Positions 1-9,329 of a stretch of 43,797 nucleotides of DNA are shown here, piece by piece. The stretch spans positions 1 through 43,797 of the forward strand of contig NZ_JARGPK010000093.1 of the NCBI RefSeq assembly GCF_029212575.1, read 5' to 3'. The DNA is from Antarcticimicrobium sp. (GTDB lineage: Bacteria > Pseudomonadota > Alphaproteobacteria > Rhodobacterales > Rhodobacteraceae). The position numbers and the translations under genes are program-made. The first letter of the stretch is position 1; each line of letters opens with the position of its first letter. Below the pieces are notes generated by a model that made no database searches, was not told where the DNA came from, and saw nothing but the letters and a program-made list of their open reading frames with translations.

Positions 1-51
1 CGGCCAAGCGCTTGCCAGCGGGGACGAATTTGGCCAGAACGTGGACAGGTC

Positions 52-128
52 GGCCCCGTGGCTCAACTGGATAGAGCAGCCCCCTCCTAAGGGGCAGGTT
101 GCAGGTTCGAATCCTGCCGGGGTCACCA
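52..128 (+). tRNA. tRNA-Arg (anticodon CCT)
   Basis: A 77-nt cloverleaf can be folded. The acceptor stem GGCCCCG (52-58) pairs with CGGGGTC (118-124), with one G-T pair. The anticodon stem is 79-83 with 91-95, around a 7-nt loop CTCCTAA whose anticodon is CCT (86-88). A GGTTCGAATCC T-arm follows, and the terminal CCA (126-128) is encoded. It reads AGG codons. It is the only RNA gene seen in the window and lies just outside the 3' end of the nos operon, which runs towards it on the other strand. Confidence 0.96.
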
Positions 129-260
129 TACGCGCCAGATAGCATCAGAAAGCTGTCCGCAACCGGTGCCGCCGGGCGATCGTTGCGACGTCAACGACGG
201 CATCCGGGAACAGGTTGCCGGGGTCAAACCTGAAACCGCATGACCCGGTGCACCCGGTCG
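129..260. other. intergenic, tRNA-Arg to nosX
   Basis: No gene or clear terminator is seen. The segment contains an 11-bp exact copy of the tRNA 3' end sequence TGCCGGGGTCA at 216-226, also present at 115-125. It sits inside a weak 6-bp inverted repeat (CAGGTT 211-216, AACCTG 227-232). Confidence 0.5.
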
Positions 261-1154
261 TCAGGCCTCGGCCTCCAGACGCGCGTGCGGGAAATGCGCC
301 AGGGCATCCGTGCCACGCGCGGGCGGCAGCAGACAGAGCGCGGTCGATAGCCCATCGGCCACGGCCGCGGTGGGGGCCGAGACCGAAACCAGCGCGCGCG
401 AGGGCGCACCGCCGGCAGGGTTCAGGATATGGCCCTGTCCGGTTGTGGCATTCAGCAGGGTGCCTTGCGGCGCAGATGTGGCGAGCGCGCGGTCGCTCAG
501 GGTCATGCGCCGAACGATTCGGCCCGCGGGGTCGGCGATGCCCACCGACCAGGGCGCACCGTCGGCGCGGCGGCCCGATGCGGCGATCTCGCCCATGTCG
601 ATCAGCACGTCGCGCAGCCCCCGTGCCCGCAGAAGTGCGGCGATCCTGTCGGTCACCGCGCCCTGGGCGATGCCGTTCAGCGTGATCGCCATGCCCGGGG
701 TGTCGAAGCGCACCGCAGCGGCGTCAAAGCGCAGCCCGGTCCAGCCGATACGTGCGCGGGCCGCCTCGATTTCCTTTCCGGTTGCCAGCGCCAGCCACAG
801 CGGCTGCACCGTCGGATCGAACGCCCCGCCGGTCGCATGATACAGAGTGTCCGACAGGCTCAGAACCTGCAGCAACTCGGGCGAAGGTGCGGCCAGCACG
901 CCGTCACGGTTCAGCCGGGCGATCTCGGAGTCGGTGCGGTAGAGACTGAAGATCGCTTCCAGCCGAATCAACTCCCGCTCGACCTCGGCAAAGATCGGCG
1001 CGGCTTCCTCCTCGGACAGCCCGGCCAGTTGCATCGACACCCCGGCGCCCATGGCGCGGCCCTGCCAGCGGGCGGTAACGGGTGTCGCCCCGGCCGGCAG
1101 GGCGGCGCAGGCGGCGGCGATGGTCAGAAATCTGCGGCGGCTGAAAGGGGTCAT
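261..1154 (-). CDS. nosX: NosX, ApbE-type FAD:protein FMN transferase
   Basis: This 297-aa protein belongs to the ApbE/NosX family, which covalently attaches FMN from FAD to a threonine of a target flavoprotein. In nos clusters the target is the periplasmic domain of NosR. The N-terminus has a twin-arginine-like signal (SRRRFL followed by an alanine-rich stretch to about residue 23), so export is expected. ApbE landmarks seen are the early SLYRTDSEIARLN segment, LNGIAQGAVTDR, and the C-terminal GHILNPAGG stretch. It is the last gene of the nos operon and overlaps nosL by 4 bp (ATGA), indicating translational coupling. It is the only ApbE-type gene in the window, so it could also serve NirI. 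Confidence 0.93.
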   Translation of the reverse strand: MTPFSRRRFLTIAAACAALPAGATPVTARWQGRAMGAGVSMQLAGLSEEEAAPIFAEVERELIRLEAIFSLYRTDSEIARLNRDGVLAAPSPELLQVLSLSDTLYHATGGAFDPTVQPLWLALATGKEIEAARARIGWTGLRFDAAAVRFDTPGMAITLNGIAQGAVTDRIAALLRARGLRDVLIDMGEIAASGRRADGAPWSVGIADPAGRIVRRMTLSDRALATSAPQGTLLNATTGQGHILNPAGGAPSRALVSVSAPTAAVADGLSTALCLLPPARGTDALAHFPHARLEAEA

Positions 1155-1687
1155 GACGGAATCTCCAGTAGCGGGGTCTCAAGGATTTTTTCCAGATCGA
1201 CGGGGCCAAGGGCGGCATCGTCGGGAATGTCGGATATCGGCAGTGCCTGGCCGCCGTAGCGGGCGATGAATCCTTTCGCCTCTGCCGCATCGGCAAAGGG
1301 CACGATCTCGGGCGCACCCATGCCGCCGGCGACTTCTGCACCGACCACGAATATCGCAGTCCCGGCGGCGGTCCAGTTCTCGGGGCCGGGGTTTTCCCAG
1401 CTTCCCGCGCGGCCCATGTCGCTGACATAGACAGCGGTGATTTCGGCGTCGCGCTCGGGGCTTTTCAGATAGGCCACAAGGTCACGTACCTGGGCAAAGA
1501 ACAGCGGCTGCTCGTGGCCGTCCAGGTGAATCTGCCCCTTGGGTCCGCCGTGTTCGGCGATGCTCATCTGGCAGAAATAGCTCAGCGCGGTTTCGGTCAG
1601 CGGCGCCGGGGGCGGGGGTGCCGCGGCCTCATCCTCCTTGCAGGCGGTCAGCGCCAGCAGCGCGGCAAGGACAAACCCATGTTTCAT
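1151..1687 (-). CDS. nosL: NosL, outer-membrane copper chaperone lipoprotein
   Basis: This 178-aa lipoprotein delivers Cu(I) to apo-NosZ during assembly of its CuZ site. The start is the ATG that overlaps the nosY stop by 4 bp. It gives a short signal peptide ending in the lipobox LTAC (Cys16), followed by an acidic and proline-rich linker. The family's metal-binding Cys-x-Met is visible as Y-F-C-Q-M (Cys39, Met41), followed by H46. A longer reading frame continues upstream but runs through nosY and would bury the signal peptide. Gene order nosF-nosY-nosL is the usual one for clade I nos clusters. Confidence 0.93.
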   Translation of the reverse strand: MKHGFVLAALLALTACKEDEAAAPPPPAPLTETALSYFCQMSIAEHGGPKGQIHLDGHEQPLFFAQVRDLVAYLKSPERDAEITAVYVSDMGRAGSWENPGPENWTAAGTAIFVVGAEVAGGMGAPEIVPFADAAEAKGFIARYGGQALPISDIPDDAALGPVDLEKILETPLLEIPS

Positions 1688-2505
1688 GGCTCGACCCTCC
1701 GGAAGGCGGCGCGGGCGGCGGCAAAGCCCAGCACCGGCCAGACCAGCAGCGACACCGGCGCCGCCCAATCGGGCAGGGCGCGCGCCGCACCGGCCATGCC
1801 GCTGCTCAGCGCGACACCATCCGAGGCGGCGATATTCCAGACCCGGAACGCATCGGCGGGGTTGGCCACCATCACCCAGGGAAACACCGATTGCGTGAAG
1901 GCACCGCCCTGGTCCATCACCACCGCGCCGAGCAACCCGAGGTCATAGAGCACCACGAAGATCAGCCACAACCCGGCCGACATCCCCGCCGCGGCGGTGG
2001 TGCCCGGCGCCAGGGCCGAGATCAGGTAACCCAGCGTCAGGAACACCGCGCCCAGCAGCACCGAGGTGCAGATCAGCCGGGCCAGCGCGATGAGGCTGTC
2101 TGATCCCGCGCCGCCGGACCATGCCGCCACCGCCCCGGCGCTGCCGAACCCGATGACCATGGCGAAGGCAAGGGCTGCCAGTTGCGCGGTGAACTTGCCC
2201 AGCAGAACCTCGCCGCGCCCGGCCGGGTAGGACAGCAACAGCGCAAGGCTGCCGCGATCGGCCTCGCCCGCGATGGCGTCGAAGGAGATCATCAGCGCCA
2301 GCAGCGGCGCGAGATAGACCGACAGCGTGGTCATCGAGGCGACGGAAACCGTCAGCATGTCGACCCCCAGCGTGCCGGTGGGCGCGCTTCCCGCAAAGGT
2401 CAGTGCCAGCGCGAACAACACCATGATCAGCGTCGCGACCACCAGCCAGCGGTTGCGTTTCAGGATCAGCATCTCGGTTCGGGCGATGGCGAGGAAACGG
2501 ATCAT
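1684..2505 (-). CDS. nosY: NosY, ABC transporter membrane subunit
   Basis: This 273-aa integral membrane protein has about six hydrophobic helices. It is the permease of the NosDFY ABC complex needed to mature the CuZ centre of N2O reductase. The N-terminus (MIRFLAIARTEMLILKRNRW) is typical of the ABC-2 permease family, and an internal ISFDAIAGEADRGSLALLLS segment matches the coupling region of this group. Its start overlaps the nosF stop (ATGA) and its stop overlaps the nosL start (ATGA), so nosFYL should be translated as a coupled block. Confidence 0.93.
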   Translation of the reverse strand: MIRFLAIARTEMLILKRNRWLVVATLIMVLFALALTFAGSAPTGTLGVDMLTVSVASMTTLSVYLAPLLALMISFDAIAGEADRGSLALLLSYPAGRGEVLLGKFTAQLAALAFAMVIGFGSAGAVAAWSGGAGSDSLIALARLICTSVLLGAVFLTLGYLISALAPGTTAAAGMSAGLWLIFVVLYDLGLLGAVVMDQGGAFTQSVFPWVMVANPADAFRVWNIAASDGVALSSGMAGAARALPDWAAPVSLLVWPVLGFAAARAAFRRVEP

Positions 2506-3395
2506 TGCGGCACCTCCTGCGCATAGTGGCGATAGAGGTCCTCCAGCCGGGGCGGGGTGATGTCGATGTCAGTCACGGCCTCGCCCATCGCGGCGACCCG
2601 GCGCAGCGCCTCCATCTTTTCCGCCGGGCTGCACAGGATCTCGACCGAGGCGCCGTTGACCCGCCGCCCGCCGGTCTGTTCGGCAATCGCCCCGGCATCC
2701 TCGCGGGCGCGGATGCGCAGGCGGATCGGCAGACCGGCCCGCGCGCTCAGCCCGGCAAGGGTATCGTCGGCCACGAGCACACCCCGGCGCAGGATGGCGA
2801 TCCGGTCGGTGCGCGCCTCGACCTCGGTCAGGGCATGGCTGGCAATCAGCACTGCGGTTCCCTGCCCGGCCAGTTCGTCGATGATGTCATAGAGATCCTG
2901 CCGCGAGATCGGGTCAAGCCCGCTGGTCGGCTCATCCAGCAGCGCCACGCGCGGGCGGCCCAGCAGCACCTGTGCCAGACCCAGCCGCTGCCGCATGCCC
3001 TTGGAATAGGTGCCGATGCGGCGGTCGAGCGCGTCGGCCAGCCCGACCCGGTCGAGCAGCGCGGGCACATCGGCGCGGGCGCCAGCCAGCCGGGAAAACA
3101 GCGTCAGCTGTTCGCGCCCGGTCAGCGCGGGATGAAAGCTCACCGCCTCGGGCAGAAAGGCGGTCGCCGCCCGCGCCGACCCGCTGCCCGGGGCTGTTCC
3201 GGCGACGGAAATGCGCCCGCCGCTGAGCGGAGTCAGCCCAAGAATGGCCTTGATCAGGGTCGATTTTCCGGCCCCGTTATGGCCCAGCAGCGCCACTCGT
3301 TCGCCGGGCGCGACCGACAGCGACACGGCGTCGAGAACCCGCAGCTTGCCGCGGGTCTTGCTGGCCTGTTCGATCTGCAGAACATTATCCGTCAT
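2502..3395 (-). CDS. nosF: NosF, ABC transporter ATPase
   Basis: This 297-aa cytoplasmic ATPase powers the NosDFY complex. The Walker A motif GHNGAGKST is at residues 38-46. The ABC signature is the variant YSKGMRQRLG at 130-139, and Walker B with the adjacent glutamate is VALLDEP at 150-156. A C-terminal regulatory region ends in PPRLEDLYRHYA, typical of this subgroup of ABC-2 exporter ATPases. The ATG lies inside the end of nosD (11-bp overlap) and the stop overlaps nosY. Confidence 0.94.
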   Translation of the reverse strand: MTDNVLQIEQASKTRGKLRVLDAVSLSVAPGERVALLGHNGAGKSTLIKAILGLTPLSGGRISVAGTAPGSGSARAATAFLPEAVSFHPALTGREQLTLFSRLAGARADVPALLDRVGLADALDRRIGTYSKGMRQRLGLAQVLLGRPRVALLDEPTSGLDPISRQDLYDIIDELAGQGTAVLIASHALTEVEARTDRIAILRRGVLVADDTLAGLSARAGLPIRLRIRAREDAGAIAEQTGGRRVNGASVEILCSPAEKMEALRRVAAMGEAVTDIDITPPRLEDLYRHYAQEVPQ

Positions 3396-4644
3396 TTGTC
3401 ACCTTCTGGCTGGCCTCGGGCCGCGCCGGTTTCATCACCGGATGGGAATCGATCACACCGCCGGGCAGCAGCGCCGGGAACGCCGATTGCGACCAGCGTA
3501 CCAGTTGCACCGCCGGCGATCCCATCAAAAGCTTGGCCGCCGGCTGGGTCCACAGCACGTGGTCCATGCTGTCGTTGGGCCGATAGGGCGCGTCGGCAAT
3601 GCCGTCACCATCCACATCGAAGCCGGCGAAATCGCTCCAGTAGTTGCCGCGACCGTCCTCGGACCATTCCACCCATTTGGTCGAGACATACTTGACCTGT
3701 GTGCGATTGCCGACAAAGGCATTGCCGCTGATCCGGTTGTCCTGCGATCCGGCGGTGAAATGGATTCCGATGCCGCAGCCCTCGAACCAGTTGCCGGCAA
3801 ACCGGTTGCGGTGCGCGTTGTAGAGAAAGGCGCATTTGCCCTTGGTGCCCTTCACGTAATTGCCGCTGATCTCGCCCTTGTTGGCATAGTTCAGCATCAC
3901 CCCATGGTCGCGATCCCCGACCGAGACGTTGTCGGTGACCTTGACCCGGGTCGAGAACATCACCGCATAGCCGAGGTGATTGCCGATCGAGACATTGCCG
4001 CTGACCTCGCTGTCATCGGCATACATGTAATGTACCGCAAAGCGCAGATCGCGGAACAGGTTATCGCGAAAGATGTTGCGCTTGGACGAATTGACAAAAA
4101 TCCCGTCGCGGCCAAACCGGATGTCGTTGCCCTCGACCACCGCGCCGGGTGCGTTCCAGACATAGACGCCGTTGCCGCGGGCATTCATGCGGGCATCAAG
4201 GCGCCCCTCGATCCGGTTGCCGGCAACGCGAGCGTCCCTGGCGCCGTGGATGTCGATGCCATAGAGATTGCCCAGCAGCACGTTGTCCAAGATCTTCGGC
4301 GCGCGCGCCGTCTTGGTCAGCTTGATGCCGCTGTCGATCCCCTCGTGCCCCGAGCCTGAGCCGATGACGGTCAGGCCGCGCAGGGTGACGCCGGGGCCGG
4401 TGACGGTGATTACGCTGCCCGCGCCCTGGCCGTCGATAGTTGCGTGCCCTTGCCCGTCCAGCACCACGGGCCGGTCGAGCACGAGGGTTTCGGCATAGGT
4501 GCCGGGACGCAGCCGAAGGACGTCGCCATCCTCCGCCTGCGCCAGGGTTTCGGCGATGGCCCCCGGCCGGTTCGGCACGTCCCACTCCGCCGCGGCGGCA
4601 ACCGCGGCGAAGAGGATCGGCATCAGGGCAAGAAGCCAGCGCAT
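3385..4644 (-). CDS. nosD: NosD, periplasmic copper-maturation protein
   Basis: This 419-aa protein has a Sec signal peptide (MRWLLALMPILFAAVAAAA, about residues 1-19). A long run of parallel beta-helix repeats with recurring G-N and N-x-I-x-G patterns follows (about 75-320), including a Y-M-Y-A-D-D-S-E segment typical of NosD. It is the periplasmic partner of NosFY and is required for copper loading of NosZ. The start lies 3 bp after the nosZ stop codon, with no room for an independent promoter. The length fits NosD. Confidence 0.94.
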   Translation of the reverse strand: MRWLLALMPILFAAVAAAAEWDVPNRPGAIAETLAQAEDGDVLRLRPGTYAETLVLDRPVVLDGQGHATIDGQGAGSVITVTGPGVTLRGLTVIGSGSGHEGIDSGIKLTKTARAPKILDNVLLGNLYGIDIHGARDARVAGNRIEGRLDARMNARGNGVYVWNAPGAVVEGNDIRFGRDGIFVNSSKRNIFRDNLFRDLRFAVHYMYADDSEVSGNVSIGNHLGYAVMFSTRVKVTDNVSVGDRDHGVMLNYANKGEISGNYVKGTKGKCAFLYNAHRNRFAGNWFEGCGIGIHFTAGSQDNRISGNAFVGNRTQVKYVSTKWVEWSEDGRGNYWSDFAGFDVDGDGIADAPYRPNDSMDHVLWTQPAAKLLMGSPAVQLVRWSQSAFPALLPGGVIDSHPVMKPARPEASQKVTNDG

Positions 4645-4647
4645 CGG

Positions 4648-6555
4648 TCAGACCGCCCGCGGCTCGACCAGCATGCGGCCGCGCATCTCCATGTGCAGCG
4701 CGTGACAGAACCACTGGCAATAGTACCAGTGCACGCCCGGACGGTCGGCGGTGAAGGTGATCGAGGCGGTCGCCTGCGGTGCAACTTCCATCGCCACGCC
4801 ATAGTTCGAGATGGTCAACCCGTGCGTCAGGTCGTCGATGTCGTCGATATTGGTGACATAGATCGTCACCTCGTCGCCCTGTTTGACGGTGAACTTTTCC
4901 AGGCTGAACACAGGCGCCGAGGAATACATGTAGACCCGCACCTTGTTGCCATCGCGGATCACCTCGTCATGGCCGTCCTCCAGCACCACACCATCGGCGG
5001 CGGCCTGTTTGACCGCATCGGCGAACATCGGATCGTCCCGCGACCAGACCCGCGCAGGGTTGACGATATCCGACCGGACCAGGATCACGTCATGCGGTTC
5101 GGCAAAGGTCGGGCCGTCATGCACGACCTTCATGTCGTCCGTGGAAATGTCGATGATCTGCTCGTTCTCGGGCTTCAGCGGACCCACGTTCAGGAACCGG
5201 TCTTTCGAGAACTTGTTGAGCGAGATCAGCCACTTGCCGTCGGCCTCCTTGGTTTCGCCCATGGTCGTGTGGTTGTGGCCGGGCTGGTAATGCACATCGA
5301 CCTTGGAGATGATGGGATCGACATCCTCGCCGGCATAGGCGCGCACTGCCTTGGCCATGTCCCATTTCACCACCTGGCTGTCGAGGAACAGGGTGGTATA
5401 GGCGAACCCCTTGCCGTCAAAGGCGGTGTGGAGCGGCCCCAGCCCCAGTTCCGGTTCGGCCACCACGCAGGAGCGCGGGTCGGCATCCTCGTCGAACAGC
5501 GCATCGACCTTGGTGACGTCGATCACCGAGCAGGTCGGCGACAGCTTGCCGTTGATCACCACGTATTGCCCGTCCGGGGCGGTGTTGCAGCCATGCGGGC
5601 TGTTCGGAATCGGGACATAGCGGGTGTATTTCTTGTTCTGGCCCTTGCGCCCGTCGATCACCGGCACGCCGTTCAGCACCTGCACATCGCCCGACGCCAC
5701 GCCCTTTTCGATCTCCTTGAGGTTGAAGATCACCACATGGTCCATCTCGTTCTCGGTCATCTCGGTCAGGGTCATGCCCATTTCCGAGTTGTACGAGGTC
5801 GAGAACGCGTATTTGCCCTGATAGTCGCAGTCGGTGTTGTCGAGGTTGCCCGAAACGATCACCTGCCAGGACACATCCATCGTATCGCCGTCGATGGCGG
5901 AAAAGATGTTCACGTATTTTTCCGGCTCGTCCAGAATCGACCCGTCGTTGACCAGCGGCGCCTCGTGTTCGCCATTGGCAAAGACATATCCGGTGCGCGG
6001 GAATTTCTGCGGCCGCAGCCCATGAATGTCGCTGGCGTTGGGGATCTCGGTGATCTTGTCGCATTTCATCACGTCGCAGCGCACCCGCGCGACACGGGTA
6101 TTGGCCTTGTCGTTCATGAAGAGATAGCGGCCGTCATAGGTGCCGTCGGTGAACGACATGTGCGGGTGGTGCAGGTCGCCGTTGTCATAGGTGACCTTGC
6201 CACGCTTGGCGAGGAACTCCTTGGTTTCGGGCAGCAGCCCTTCGGTCAACACCTTGAGGCTTTCGTTGGTCTGGCCCCAGCCGGTGGCCGAGCAGCGGTT
6301 GAACACCGGCACCCGGACCAGCTCGCGCATCGAGGGAATGCCCAGGATGCGCAACTCGCCGGACTGGCCCGAGGACCAGAAGCCATAGTATTCGTCCAGT
6401 TCTCCGGGCTCCAGGTTGATCTTGCCGGCGGCGTTGGCCGCGGGTGCGCTCATCAGCGTCGCACCAAGGCCGGTTCCGGCCATCACGGCCCCGGTTGCCG
6501 TCGCGCCCAGCAGGCCGCGACGTGTGACATTCAGTGTCTTTTCCTGTTCCGACAT
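4648..6555 (-). CDS. nosZ: Nitrous-oxide reductase NosZ (clade I, Tat-exported)
   Basis: This 635-aa multicopper enzyme reduces N2O to N2 in the periplasm. The twin-arginine signal is [12 protein letters not shown] near residues 11-22, followed by a hydrophobic stretch to about residue 42. This marks a clade I enzyme, since clade II uses a Sec signal. The CuZ region contains D-L-H-H-P-H-M. The C-terminal CuA site is [12 protein letters not shown], with Cys613, Trp615, Cys617, His621 and Met624 in the spacing known from Pseudomonas stutzeri NosZ. A strong Shine-Dalgarno (AAAGGAG) precedes the ATG. nosR ends 12 bp upstream, so expression should come from the FNR-box promoter ahead of the operon. 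Confidence 0.98.
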   Translation of the reverse strand: MSEQEKTLNVTRRGLLGATATGAVMAGTGLGATLMSAPAANAAGKINLEPGELDEYYGFWSSGQSGELRILGIPSMRELVRVPVFNRCSATGWGQTNESLKVLTEGLLPETKEFLAKRGKVTYDNGDLHHPHMSFTDGTYDGRYLFMNDKANTRVARVRCDVMKCDKITEIPNASDIHGLRPQKFPRTGYVFANGEHEAPLVNDGSILDEPEKYVNIFSAIDGDTMDVSWQVIVSGNLDNTDCDYQGKYAFSTSYNSEMGMTLTEMTENEMDHVVIFNLKEIEKGVASGDVQVLNGVPVIDGRKGQNKKYTRYVPIPNSPHGCNTAPDGQYVVINGKLSPTCSVIDVTKVDALFDEDADPRSCVVAEPELGLGPLHTAFDGKGFAYTTLFLDSQVVKWDMAKAVRAYAGEDVDPIISKVDVHYQPGHNHTTMGETKEADGKWLISLNKFSKDRFLNVGPLKPENEQIIDISTDDMKVVHDGPTFAEPHDVILVRSDIVNPARVWSRDDPMFADAVKQAAADGVVLEDGHDEVIRDGNKVRVYMYSSAPVFSLEKFTVKQGDEVTIYVTNIDDIDDLTHGLTISNYGVAMEVAPQATASITFTADRPGVHWYYCQWFCHALHMEMRGRMLVEPRAV

Positions 6556-6567
6556 TGTGTGCTCCTT

Positions 6568-8757
6568 TCAGGAAGTGGGTGTTGGTTTCGCGTTGGGGTG
6601 GTTCGCCGGCGGATCGCCGAGCGGCATCTTCAGATCGGCGGTCCCCACCTTGGCCCGGCGCTTGATCCGCTTGATTACCACCGGGCATTTGCTTTCCGAC
6701 TGGTAGAGAACCTGGCAGTGCAGGCAGTCGATGCATTCGTTGGGGTTGATCTCGCCGGTCGGGTGGATCGCCTGCACCGGGCATTCGTTGGCGCAGGTCT
6801 GGCACGGGTTGCCGCATTCCTTGTAGCGGCGCAGCCAGTCGAACATGCGCATCCTGGCCGGGATCGCCAGCGCCGCGCCCAGCGGGCAGAGATACCGGCA
6901 ATAGAACCGCTCGACGAACAGCCCCAGACCCAGCAGCACCAGCGCGAACACCACGAAGGGCCAGTCGCGCATGAACTTCAGGATGATCGCGGTCTTGAAC
7001 GGCTCGACCTCGGCATAGGTCTCGGCCATCGGGATCGAGACCATCGACAGCCCGAACAGCCCCAGGAATATCATGTATTTCACCGGCCACAGCCGTTCGT
7101 GCAGCCCCCAGGGCAAGGTCCATTGCGGCAGCCGCAGGGCGCGGCCGATCTGGTTGACCAGCTCCTGCAGCGCGCCAAAGGGGCACAGCCAGCCGCAATA
7201 GGCCCCCCGCCCCCAGAAGATCAGCGCAGCGGCCACCGCAAACCACTGGATGAAGACCAGCGGATCCAGCAGGAAGGCATCCCAGGTAAATCCGGTGCGC
7301 AGCGTGCCGGCCAGCGCCATCAGGTTGACCACGCTCAGCTGCGCATTGGCATACCAGCCCAGGAACACCAGAGACACGGTCAGGAACCCGATCCGGAACC
7401 AGTAGAACACGCGCTCGTTCGCGGTGGCCTGGAACTGGAAGAAGAACACGCCCGTCAGCACCAGCAGCATCGCGGCCAGTCCGGCGATCTGGCCGGTGCG
7501 ATCCTTCCAGATGCGTTGCCAAAGGGCGGTCTTGGCGGCCTCTTCGCCGCTGGTATCGCTGACCAGCTCGGGCGCGGGCGCCCGCGGCAGCAGATATCCC
7601 TCGGGCAGGCGATAGCCCAGGTCGAAGGTCAGATAGCTTTTCTGGACCGCCCCGACCGCGCGCTGCACCAGCAGTTGCAGGCGGTACGGTTCCGCCGGAT
7701 CGAACCCGGCATCGGCGGGAATGCGGAACAGGTCCAGCTCGGTGAATTCGGGGGCGTCGGCCGCGGCCAGCGCGCCGATCCGCTTGTGCTGGCGATCGAC
7801 GAAGCGCACCGATTGATCGCCCTGGATTAGCTGGATACGGTCGAAGATGCCGCCGCGGACATAGCCCGATCCCTTGAAGCTATAGCGCCCCCGTCCCATC
7901 ACCAGGATCGCCTGTTCGCCCGGCTCCAGCGCCTGGGTCAGATTCTGGTACTCGGAGTCGCCCAACAGGCTGCGCCCGATGCTGGGAACCGAGACCAACG
8001 CCATTTGCAGGTCGATGAAGGTGTCGGATGCCTCGCCCGGCTCCGGTCGGCTGATCGCGCGGGCATCGCCGCTGGCCTCGAACGCCGCGTTGATCTGGCC
8101 CACGTCCAGCGTCAATCGCCGCACCGATCCGTCGCCCGCCAGGGTGATCCAGTCGGTCACCTCGGTCTGGCTCATGTCGATTTCACGCGGGGGGCCGCTT
8201 GGCCGGGCCGGTGACAACCCGCCCAACCCCAGCGCGCGCGCCACCTTCAGCCCGCCGCGCACGATGCTGTCGTCGATCACCATGATCGTCACCGTCGCGC
8301 CCGAGATGATGTCCAGATCATGCGACTCGCCGCCGGTCTCGGCCTCGGCCTTGAGGTCCAGCCCGGCATAACCTTCGGTCAGCCGAATCATCTTCGCGTT
8401 GGGAATGCCAACAAGAACAATGGGTTCGGAGTGCTTGACCAGCTTGACACCGGTCATCACCGCGTCGGGGTCGATCGCGGCCACCACGTGGATCGGCTTG
8501 CCGGAATATCCGGTGGTGCCGACGAAATCCGAGGTCAGGAACGCCCAGGCGACGGTTTCGCCGCCCTTGAGCACCGGTGCGACCGGCACGTCCTCGCGGA
8601 TCGGGCCAAAACTATCGGCGCCGGGAACCAGTTCGTCTGGGGAAATGTCGGGAAGGAAACTGGCCAGGCTGTCTGCCCGGGCCGGAGTGGCGAGGATCGG
8701 AGAGAAGATCAGGGCCAGGGCCATCAGCCAGGAAGATATCGCGCGCTTTACGTCCAC
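6568..8757 (-). CDS. nosR: NosR, membrane flavo-Fe/S protein for N2O reduction
   Basis: This 729-aa polytopic protein supports NosZ expression and activity, probably by electron delivery. A signal peptide (1-28) leads into a periplasmic FMN-binding domain. Its flavinylation motif is D-I-I-S-G-A-T-V, with Thr155 the predicted FMN-carrying residue. Several transmembrane helices follow (about residues 420-650). They carry two cytoplasmic CxxxCP motifs (CGWLCPFGALQE and CRYLCPLGAA). The C-terminus has a double [4Fe-4S] ferredoxin pattern (CGNPCQTCANEC and CIDCLHC). The start overlaps the upstream DUF2946-like gene by 10 bp, so the two are likely co-translated. Confidence 0.97.
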   Translation of the reverse strand: MDVKRAISSWLMALALIFSPILATPARADSLASFLPDISPDELVPGADSFGPIREDVPVAPVLKGGETVAWAFLTSDFVGTTGYSGKPIHVVAAIDPDAVMTGVKLVKHSEPIVLVGIPNAKMIRLTEGYAGLDLKAEAETGGESHDLDIISGATVTIMVIDDSIVRGGLKVARALGLGGLSPARPSGPPREIDMSQTEVTDWITLAGDGSVRRLTLDVGQINAAFEASGDARAISRPEPGEASDTFIDLQMALVSVPSIGRSLLGDSEYQNLTQALEPGEQAILVMGRGRYSFKGSGYVRGGIFDRIQLIQGDQSVRFVDRQHKRIGALAAADAPEFTELDLFRIPADAGFDPAEPYRLQLLVQRAVGAVQKSYLTFDLGYRLPEGYLLPRAPAPELVSDTSGEEAAKTALWQRIWKDRTGQIAGLAAMLLVLTGVFFFQFQATANERVFYWFRIGFLTVSLVFLGWYANAQLSVVNLMALAGTLRTGFTWDAFLLDPLVFIQWFAVAAALIFWGRGAYCGWLCPFGALQELVNQIGRALRLPQWTLPWGLHERLWPVKYMIFLGLFGLSMVSIPMAETYAEVEPFKTAIILKFMRDWPFVVFALVLLGLGLFVERFYCRYLCPLGAALAIPARMRMFDWLRRYKECGNPCQTCANECPVQAIHPTGEINPNECIDCLHCQVLYQSESKCPVVIKRIKRRAKVGTADLKMPLGDPPANHPNAKPTPTS

Positions 8758-9248
8758 AGCGCACCTCCTTTGTTGGGGATTGACGCTTTGGACGCGACCG
8801 GGGCGCGGTCGGTCATGTTCTTGGGCGCGGACGGGGGGCCGCGCGGGCTGGGCCAGACCGCGCGCGGCACGGCACGGTCGGTTTGTGCATCAGGCAGGGT
8901 CGCGGCACGCGCCGCACCGTGAAGAAGGGTCAGTGAAATCGGGTCAGGCGGAACCGCCGCAGCAGTGCCACCGTGGGACAGGCAGAAACCGCAGCAATCA
9001 CAGGGGCCGTCAGGGACGCGTGGCGATTGCGGCGCCTCTTCGTCCCCGAAATCCACGGGCACCACCACGACACCCTGATCGGAACAAATCTCCATCCAGT
9101 CGGCCTGCGACGCCCGCGCCAAACCCGGCGCCAGCAGTTGCAGGATCAGCGCGAAAATCCCCAGAATCGTCGCCACCGGGCACGCGCCGCACCGGCGCCG
9201 GGGCGCGGCGTCGGACACGAAGGCCGGGTGCTGGATCCGGAGAAACAT
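8748..9248 (-). CDS. DUF2946-like cysteine-rich exported or membrane protein heading the nos operon
   Basis: A 166-aa protein is predicted from the ATG at 9248, which has GGAAG 5 nt upstream. An ATG at 9260 is the alternative. Starts further upstream run into the FNR box and are unlikely. Visible parts are an N-terminal C-G-A-C pair (Cys20, Cys23), one hydrophobic segment (about 26-46), W-M-E-I-C (Cys55), and the cluster C-D-C-C-G-F-C-L-S-H (Cys83, 85, 86, 89 and His92). The tail is long and low in complexity. The layout resembles DUF2946 proteins, a family of unknown function with paired cysteines. As first gene of the nos operon, and with a Cys/His cluster, a copper role is plausible but is inference. 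The family name is recalled, not searched. Confidence 0.72.
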   Translation of the reverse strand: MFLRIQHPAFVSDAAPRRRCGACPVATILGIFALILQLLAPGLARASQADWMEICSDQGVVVVPVDFGDEEAPQSPRVPDGPCDCCGFCLSHGGTAAAVPPDPISLTLLHGAARAATLPDAQTDRAVPRAVWPSPRGPPSAPKNMTDRAPVASKASIPNKGGALWT

Positions 9249-9305
9249 GGTCACTTCCATACTCTTGTTCTGCGTCGGGTGTATGCCCCAGTGGTGCGGA
9301 TCGAC

Positions 9306-9319
9306 TTGATTCATGTCAA
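9306..9319 (-). promoter_or_regulatory. FNR/Dnr box of the nos operon
   Basis: The minus-strand sequence TTGACATGAATCAA is a near-perfect Crp/Fnr-family palindrome (TTGAY-N4-RTCAA). Its centre is about 64 bp upstream of the ATG at 9248. A plausible -10 hexamer CATACA begins about 27 nt beyond the centre, which fits a class II activator position (-41.5). It should drive the DUF2946-like gene and nosRZDFYLX. The regulator gene just to the right is the natural candidate activator. Confidence 0.88.
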
Positions 9320-9329
9320 GCAAACCCAT

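Noticed and set aside
4444-7830. Open frame of 1128 codons on the plus strand opposite nosD, nosZ and nosR
   Set aside because: It is antisense to three well-identified genes, has no recognisable domain, and has the His/Arg/Gly-rich composition typical of antisense frames in GC-rich codon-biased DNA.
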